NCBI GenBank assembly: GCA_963743275.1
Contig: CAVUPB010000008.1
Location: 124,001 to 188,000 of the forward strand
Direction: 5' to 3'
Source: JALYLC01 sp963743275
Lineage (GTDB): Bacteria > Actinomycetota > Thermoleophilia > Gaiellales > JALYLC01
Length of the DNA stretch: 64,000 bases
Made by a program: the position numbers and the translations under genes. The notes below the pieces were generated by a model, which ran no database searches, was not told the DNA's origin, and was given only the letters and a program-made list of their open reading frames with translations. This document shows, one piece after another, positions 59,505 through 64,000 of the stretch (its first letter is position 1; every line of letters begins with the position of its first letter).

Positions 59505-59912
59505 GTGCCCGAACCGCATTCCCCCATCCGCGTGCTCATCGCCGAGGACGACGAAGGCATTCGCGAGACGCTCGCGAGCCTGATCCGCAGCGAGCGCGCC
59601 TTCGCGCTCGCCGGCGTCGTCGTCGATGCACCGCAGGCGATCGCGGCCGCCGCGCGCGAGTTGCCCGACGTGGCGGTCGTCGACGTGCGGATGCCCGGTG
59701 GCGGCGAGGCCGCGGCGCAGGGCATCAAGCACTGCTCGCCGCGCACGCGCGTGCTCGCCTTCTCCGCCCACGACGACGCGCTGACGGTGCGCGCCATGCG
59801 TGCCGCCGGCGCCGACGGCTATCTCGTGAAGGGCAGTCCGGTGAGCGAGATCGTCGCGTCGATCGAGCTGGCCGGAATCGCCGCGCACGCGCTGCGCGAC
59901 GTCGCCGCCTGA
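59505..59912 (+). CDS. Single-domain response regulator (receiver only)
   Basis: This 135-residue protein is a CheY-like receiver without an output domain. IRVLIAEDDEGIRETLASLI gives the acidic pair, the phosphate-accepting aspartate is in VAVVDVRMPGGGEA near residue 56, LAFSAHDDAL carries the conserved switch serine, and the lysine is in DGYLVKGSPVSE. It is convergent with the HPt gene, two bases apart, and probably exchanges phosphate with it or with the kinase at 60792. Confidence 0.9.
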   Translation: MPEPHSPIRVLIAEDDEGIRETLASLIRSERAFALAGVVVDAPQAIAAAARELPDVAVVDVRMPGGGEAAAQGIKHCSPRTRVLAFSAHDDALTVRAMRAAGADGYLVKGSPVSEIVASIELAGIAAHALRDVAA

Positions 59913-59914
59913 CG

Positions 59915-60280
59915 CTAGGCATTCGCCAGCCGGGCGAGCGCCGCGTGGGCCCGGAGCGCGCTCCGCTCGAGCTCGGCGAGCAGCGCCTCGACCTGCCCCG
60001 CTGCGGCGGGCAGTGGCGCGCTCTCGATCGCGCGGCACGCCGCCACGACCTCGATCGCGCCGAGCGTCGCGGCGCTGCCCCGCAGCGTATGGGCCGCAAA
60101 CGCCACCGCCTCGCCGTCGCCGGCGGCCACGGCGGCGCGCAGCGCCTCGACGCGGCGCGGCGCATCGCGCGCGAACGACGCGCCCAGGCGCTGCAGCAGC
60201 CCGGGATCGCCGGCGAGCGTGAGGGCCCGCAGCTCGCTCACCACCGCCGGATCGAGGACGTCGTCGGGCGGTGCCACCAT
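59915..60280 (-). CDS. HPt (histidine phosphotransfer) domain protein
   Basis: This 121-residue helical protein is a lone HPt module that relays phosphate between receivers. The phospho-histidine is in VAFAAHTLRGSAATLGA near residue 65, with the usual glycine-containing helix after it. The start at 60280 (MVAPPDD) is favoured; an upstream start adds little. It faces the receiver gene and lies just before the hairpin element B, which reads the other way. Confidence 0.85.
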   Translation of the reverse strand: MVAPPDDVLDPAVVSELRALTLAGDPGLLQRLGASFARDAPRRVEALRAAVAAGDGEAVAFAAHTLRGSAATLGAIEVVAACRAIESAPLPAAAGQVEALLAELERSALRAHAALARLANA

Positions 60281-60306
60281 GTAATGAACGCTACCAGTGG
60301 ATCGCG

Positions 60307-60386
60307 GCATCCTCGTTTTCGAGGATGCGGGCGGCGGCCTTTCTCGCATTGTCGCGCGCAGCCGCGAGGGCGATGCTGTGAGTATG
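60307..60386 (+). other. Hairpin-led 80-base element upstream of the small HTH-like gene (copy B)
   Basis: GCATCCTCG and CGAGGATGC form nine-base arms around TTTT (60307-60328), identical to copy A at 58597-58618. The following 58 bases end at the ATG 60384, as in copy A (58674). Position-by-position identity without gaps is 39 of 58 after the hairpin. A GAGGG near 60366 may serve as ribosome site here, while copy A lacks one. On the minus strand both copies could encode a similar short peptide ending near ILENEDAA, so an antisense coding origin remains possible. Confidence 0.7.
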
Positions 60387-60710
60387 TTGGAAGACCCCCA
60401 TGACGGCGGCGACGAGCACCTGACGGTGACCGTCGCCGACTGCACGCCCGACCCGGCGCTCGAGAGGGTCGCCCGGGCGCTGCGTGGGGCGCGCGCCCGC
60501 ACCGGCCTGAGCGAGGAGCAGATCGTCGCCATGCTGAACGAGCGCGGCGTTGCGATCAGCCTGCTGGTGCTGCGCCGCGCAGAGCTCATCGGCACGATCG
60601 ACCTCGCGCTGGCGGCGCAGCTGGCCGACGTCTACGGCATGACGACCGACTGCCTCGCCGGGCGCCGGCCGAACACCTGGCAGTTCGCTCCGCCCGCCCT
60701 CGCGCTCTGA
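60378..60710 (+). CDS. Small HTH (XRE-like) regulatory protein
   Basis: This 110-residue protein, or 108 residues from the internal ATG at 60384, has a helical region resembling an XRE DNA-binding domain: ALRGARARTGLSEEQIVAML, then LLVLRRAELIGTIDLALAAQ and LADVYGMTTDCLAGRRP. The pattern fits helix-turn-helix regulators that count age of a programme, but the recognition helix is not clear-cut. It is followed by a histidine kinase and response regulator, and preceded by the hairpin element B. Confidence 0.7.
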   Translation: MSMLEDPHDGGDEHLTVTVADCTPDPALERVARALRGARARTGLSEEQIVAMLNERGVAISLLVLRRAELIGTIDLALAAQLADVYGMTTDCLAGRRPNTWQFAPPALAL

Positions 60711-60791
60711 GAACCGGGCTGGTGCACCGCAGCGGACTAGTGTGAGGTCCAGTGCGCGCGGCGGACGTCCGCTTCGCGACCGCCTCAATCG

Positions 60792-61505
60792 ATGAATGAC
60801 GGCATGCCCCTGAGCTCGCCCCCCGGCGACCACGCCCCCGCGCTCGACGCAGCCGAGCGGCGGATGCTGATGGCCGAGTTCGTGACGGCCGGCGAGCTCG
60901 AGCGCAGGCGCGTGGCCGAGAGCATCCACGACGACTCGATCCAGGTCATCGCCGCCATGGGAATGCGGCTGCAGATGCTGCGGCGGGCGATCGCCGATCC
61001 CGGGCAGCTCGCGCTGCTCGGCGAAGCCGAGCAGGTCGTGCAGCTGGCGATCGCGCGCCTGCGCCACATCGTGTTCGAGCTGCACCCGCCGGGGCTCGAG
61101 CAGGAGGGCCTCGCCGCCGCGCTCGCCATCGCGCTCGAGGCGACCGACGGCGCCGCCGGCGCGGACTACCGCCTCGACGATCGCTTCGAGTCGCAGCCCG
61201 CCGCCTCCGACAGCGCCATTCTGTTCCGCGTCGCCCAGGAGGCGCTCGCCAACGTCCGCGAGCACGCCGGCGCGGCGAACGTCACGGTCACGCTGCTCGA
61301 GCGCGACGGCGGCCACGCGGTGCGCATCGCCGACGACGGCTGCGGGTTCGATCCCGCACTCGCCGCACCGGGGTCGACGGGGTACGGCTTCGCGAGCATG
61401 CGCGCGCGGGCGAACCTCGGCGGCGGGCATCTGGAGGTCGCTTCGGCGCCCGGCGCCGGCTCGGTCGTCGAAGTCTGGCTGCCGGGCGAGGGCGGGGACG
61501 CGTGA
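60792..61505 (+). CDS. Cytoplasmic sensor histidine kinase (HisKA_3/NarX type)
   Basis: This 237-residue kinase lacks membrane segments and a sensor domain. The phospho-histidine is in ERRRVAESIHDDSIQVIAAM near residue 47 (HisKA_3). The ATPase part has the N box RVAQEALANVREHAGAANV near 145 and G1/G2-type motifs in RIADDGCGFDPAL and YGFASMRARANLGGG. It sits 69 bases before a NarL-type regulator, its likely partner. The input may come from the nearby receiver and HPt proteins. Confidence 0.9.
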   Translation: MNDGMPLSSPPGDHAPALDAAERRMLMAEFVTAGELERRRVAESIHDDSIQVIAAMGMRLQMLRRAIADPGQLALLGEAEQVVQLAIARLRHIVFELHPPGLEQEGLAAALAIALEATDGAAGADYRLDDRFESQPAASDSAILFRVAQEALANVREHAGAANVTVTLLERDGGHAVRIADDGCGFDPALAAPGSTGYGFASMRARANLGGGHLEVASAPGAGSVVEVWLPGEGGDA

Positions 61506-61574
61506 CGCCGATCCTGGGGGGATCGCAAGACGGCCCTTGAGCAGTCCGGGGCGCGAGCCGATGGGTAGAGCAGC

Positions 61575-62225
61575 ATGAGCGTCAACGAAGCGGTCGCAAT
61601 GAGCACGATCCGGGTGATCGTCGCGGATGATCACCCTGCGATCCTGGACGCCGTCACCCGGTTCCTCGAGCTCGAGCGCGGCTTCGAGCTCGTCGGCCGC
61701 GCCGGCGACGGCGAGTCGGCGCTCCAGGTGATCGAGGAGACGAAGCCGGAGCTCGCGCTGCTCGACATCCGCATGCCCGGGATCGGGGGGATCGACATCG
61801 CGGCGAAGCTCGACCACGCGGGGTCGCCCACCTCCGTCGTGCTCTACACGGCGTATCCCGAGCGCGCGTTGCTGCTCGCCTCGCTCGACGCCGGCGTCCG
61901 CGGGTTCATCCTCAAGGAGGCGCCGCTCGACGAGCTGGTGCGCGCGCTGCGCATCGTCGCGGGCGGCGGCAGCTACATCGACGCCGCGCTGGCGGGCGTG
62001 CTGGCGGGGCCGGCCGCGGACAAGCGCATGCTCGCGCTCACCAAGCGCGAGCGCGAGGTCCTGCGCCTGCTCGCCGAGGGCATGCGCGACGAGCAGGCGG
62101 GGCGCACGCTCTCGATCTCGCCGCTGACCGTCCGCACGCACGTGCAGCACGCCATGGCGAAGCTCAAGTGCGAGACCCGCACGCAGGCCGTGGCCGTCGC
62201 GCTGCGCGAGTCGCTCATCGACTGA
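61575..62225 (+). CDS. NarL/FixJ-family response regulator
   Basis: This 216-residue regulator has an N-terminal receiver and a C-terminal LuxR-type DNA-binding domain. VIVADDHPAILDAV carries the acidic pair, LALLDIRMPGIGGID the phosphate-accepting aspartate, LYTAYPERALL the switch threonine, and GFILKEAPLDELV the lysine. The output has LTKREREVLRLLAEGMRDEQ and ISPLTVRTHVQHAMAKLKC. A second ATG at 61599 would shorten it by eight residues. It pairs with the kinase upstream. Confidence 0.92.
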   Translation: MSVNEAVAMSTIRVIVADDHPAILDAVTRFLELERGFELVGRAGDGESALQVIEETKPELALLDIRMPGIGGIDIAAKLDHAGSPTSVVLYTAYPERALLLASLDAGVRGFILKEAPLDELVRALRIVAGGGSYIDAALAGVLAGPAADKRMLALTKREREVLRLLAEGMRDEQAGRTLSISPLTVRTHVQHAMAKLKCETRTQAVAVALRESLID

Positions 62226-62679
62226 CGGCGCCGTCGAGCAGGCTCAGGAGCCCCTCGGCGATCCGCCCGGGGTCGGGCGGGCAGCCCGGTATGCGCAGGT
62301 CGACCGGCAGGACGTCCTCGACGCGGCCGACGAGCATCTCGGGCAGGCCGAGGATGCCGCAGCCGAGCGCGCAGTCCCCGAGCGCGGCCACGCGCCGCGG
62401 CTCCGGCATGGCGTCGTAGGCCGTGAGCAGCGCCGCCTGCATGCGCGTCGTCACCATCCCGGTGACAAGCAGCAGGTCGGCATGGCGTGGCGAGGCGACG
62501 ACGCCGAGGCCGTAGCGCGCGAGGTCGTAGTGCGGGCTCGCCGCGAGCGTGAGCTCGTGCTCGCACCCGTTGCACGAGCCGGCGTCGACGTGGCGGATTG
62601 CGAGCGAGCCGCCGCGCCGCGGCGCGGGCAGGGCGATCTGCAGGCGCAGGCGGCGGAGATCGCGGAGCAGGGTGAACAT
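62215..62679 (-). CDS. Group-4 [NiFe]-hydrogenase-like / NuoB-type small subunit
   Basis: This 154-residue subunit is of the HycG/HyfI/NuoB family, which holds one [4Fe-4S] cluster that passes electrons next to the catalytic subunit. The cysteine set is SCNGCEHELTLAA near residues 35-38, GDCALGCGILGL near 103 and IPGCPPDPGRIAEGLL near 132. It lies directly after the large-subunit gene (one base between its ATG and the large-subunit stop) and overlaps the convergent response-regulator gene by 11 bases. Confidence 0.88.
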   Translation of the reverse strand: MFTLLRDLRRLRLQIALPAPRRGGSLAIRHVDAGSCNGCEHELTLAASPHYDLARYGLGVVASPRHADLLLVTGMVTTRMQAALLTAYDAMPEPRRVAALGDCALGCGILGLPEMLVGRVEDVLPVDLRIPGCPPDPGRIAEGLLSLLDGAVSR

Positions 62680-62680
62680 C

Positions 62681-64000
62681 TCAGCGATCCGCGCAGGCGT
62701 AGCAGAGCTCGAAGCTCTTGTTGATGAGCGGGAAGTCGGGCAGGAGGTTGTCCGGGACGACGTGCGCGAGCACCGGCCAGTTCGCGTAGGAGCCCGTGTG
62801 CAGGTGCAGCCGCCCGACGCGATCGCCGGCGCGCTCGAGTGCGCACAGCGTCGCTCCCCGCGGGCTCTCGACCCGTGCCAGCGCCGTCTCCAGCGGGGCG
62901 CCGCCGCCCACGCACGCGGCCGGCTCGAGTGGCCGCTCGAGCAATCCGCCGAGCAGCGCGAACGTCTGTGCGAGCTCGACCTCGCGCTGCTCGAGCCGGG
63001 CGCGCACATCGCCCTGCGGCCGGTCGCCCAGCGCGACCTCGAAGCCGTCGTAGGCGAGAAGCTCCTCGGCGTCGGTGCGCGCGTCCTCGGCGACCCCGGA
63101 TGCGCGCGCCGCGGGGCCGACCGCACCCCACGCGAGCGCGTCGGCACGCGCGAGGGTGCCGACGTCGAGCAGGCGATCCTGGAACGACGTGTTGAACACG
63201 AGCTCGCGCCAGGCTCTCGCGGTCGCGCTGCGCATGCGGTCGAGCGCCTCGCGCGCGGCTCGCCGCTCCTCGTCGCCGATCGCGAGGCGGCTGCCGCCGA
63301 CCTGCACGCCGCCGAACAGCAGGCGGTGGCCGGTGAGCGTGGCGTTGAGCCGGCGCGCCTCCTCGCACAGTGCCGCGAAGCGCTGGTTGCCCGCGGCCAG
63401 GCTGACCCCCGCGCAGACCGCGGCGATGTCGTTGAGGTGGTTCCAGAGGCGCTCGAGCTCGAGCAGCAGCGTGCGCGCCCGCGCCACCTCGGGCGACGGT
63501 GCGCAGCCCCTGCAGGCGCTCGGCGGCCTGGGCGTAGGCGACGCCGTTGGTCACGGCGCAGGCGCCGCAGGCGCGCGTGGCGTGGGCGATGCCGTCGGCG
63601 ATCGGCACCCCGGCGGCGGCGCGCTCGAGACCGCGGTGCTTGTAGAAGAGGCGGACGTCGAGGTGGAGGATGCGGTCGCCGACGACGTGGAAGCGGAAAT
63701 GGCCGGACTCGATCACGCCCGCGTGGATCGGCCCGACGGCGACCTGGTAGGCGTCGTTCCCCGCCACGGGGACGGTCCAGCTCGCGAGCCCGGGCGTGTG
63801 CTCGGCGAGCGGGCGCAGCGGCTCGTGGCCGTCGAAGCCGATCCCGTGCAGGTCGTGGGCCTCGCGCTCGGCCCACTCGACCGCAGGCGCCAGGTCGACG
63901 ATGCTCGGCGCGCAGCCGTCGTGCAGGGCGACGGTCTCGCTGCGCAGCGCGCCGCCCGGGAGACACAGCACCGCGCGCACGACGGGATCCCCGTCCTCGT
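62681..64000 (-). pseudogene. Group-4 [NiFe]-hydrogenase-like large subunit (HycE/HyfG type), frame broken, 5' end outside window
   Basis: The frame is open through the right edge. An N-terminal NuoC-like domain (EREAHDLHGIGFDGHEPLRP) is followed by a NuoD/HycE-like domain (HAGVIESGHFRFHVVGD, HRGLERAAAGVPIADG). The N-terminal metal pair is TRACGACAVTNG and the C-terminal pair is SFELCYACADR, so both CxxC motifs that hold Ni-Fe in hydrogenases are kept, unlike NuoD. The frame breaks near 63490, after ERLQGLRTVA, and resumes as EVARARTLLLELERLWNHL: one extra base or two missing. The small subunit follows directly. Confidence 0.82.

Noticed and set aside
62681..64000. Complex I NuoCD subunit
   Set aside because: The two CxxC pairs expected for a Ni-Fe site are kept, which NuoD lacks.

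Overview
The window is high-GC DNA (about 70% by eye) with many GTG starts, few gaps, and long operons whose genes overlap by four bases (ATGA or GTGA) or one base (TGATG). Together with a DUF222/HNH gene under a LexA-type box, Liv-type transporters and a Cox-like molybdenum hydroxylase, this suggests a soil actinobacterium, perhaps of class Thermoleophilia; the class is inference. No rRNA, tRNA or CRISPR array was seen. At least five conserved genes carry a frame break, so the sequence may come from a draft or metagenome assembly.

Layout. 1-9.2 kb: the end of a GMC oxidoreductase, a CHASE-GGDEF-EAL protein, a malate/lactate dehydrogenase relative, then a coupled set of TPP decarboxylase (frame broken), GntR regulator, zinc alcohol dehydrogenase and VOC protein, and an acetylxylan-esterase-like hydrolase. 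9.3-11.7 kb is a scarred accessory patch: a decayed DUF222/HNH gene with an SOS box over its start, a RibD-type reductase with an unusual N-terminus, and an IS3 orfA stump. 11.9-16.8 kb: a complete Liv-type ABC importer. 17-20.7 kb: an IclR regulator divergent from an aldehyde dehydrogenase and a two-subunit CoA-transferase.

20.7-47.7 kb is the most interesting part: several operons that look like one uptake and breakdown system for a nitrogen-containing, probably heterocyclic, compound. A minus-strand set holds two aldo/keto reductases, a methyltransferase, a class-V PLP enzyme, a bicupin, a peroxiredoxin, a threonine-dehydratase-like enzyme coupled to an ornithine-cyclodeaminase-like enzyme, and a flavoprotein. 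The divergent plus-strand set holds a three-subunit molybdenum hydroxylase, CoxG, an LLM flavin monooxygenase, an M20 hydrolase, a FAH-family hydrolase, an M24 hydrolase and a tryptophan-2,3-dioxygenase-family enzyme. A third operon has two ketopantoate-reductase-like dehydrogenases around a second full Liv importer, and ends in an M24 protein without metal ligands. A convergent GntR/FCD gene closes the block. TGATCAA motifs occur upstream of several of these operons and in the GntR promoter, which hints at one regulon.

47.8-58.6 kb is a mixed metabolic stretch: an unknown membrane protein, cupredoxin, RraA-like protein, cyclic-nucleotide-binding protein, DUF2269 protein, aromatic flavin hydroxylase, RibBA, an alpha/beta hydrolase, SDR, zinc dehydrogenase, Dabb protein and cysteine-synthase-family enzyme. 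58.6-62.2 kb has a CAP-domain protein, a small zinc-ribbon protein and a signalling group (lone receiver, HPt, small HTH-like protein, histidine kinase, NarL-type regulator), with a duplicated hairpin-led 80-base element in front of two of its genes. The window ends in the small and large subunits of a group-4 [NiFe]-hydrogenase-like complex, the large one frame broken and cut by the edge.
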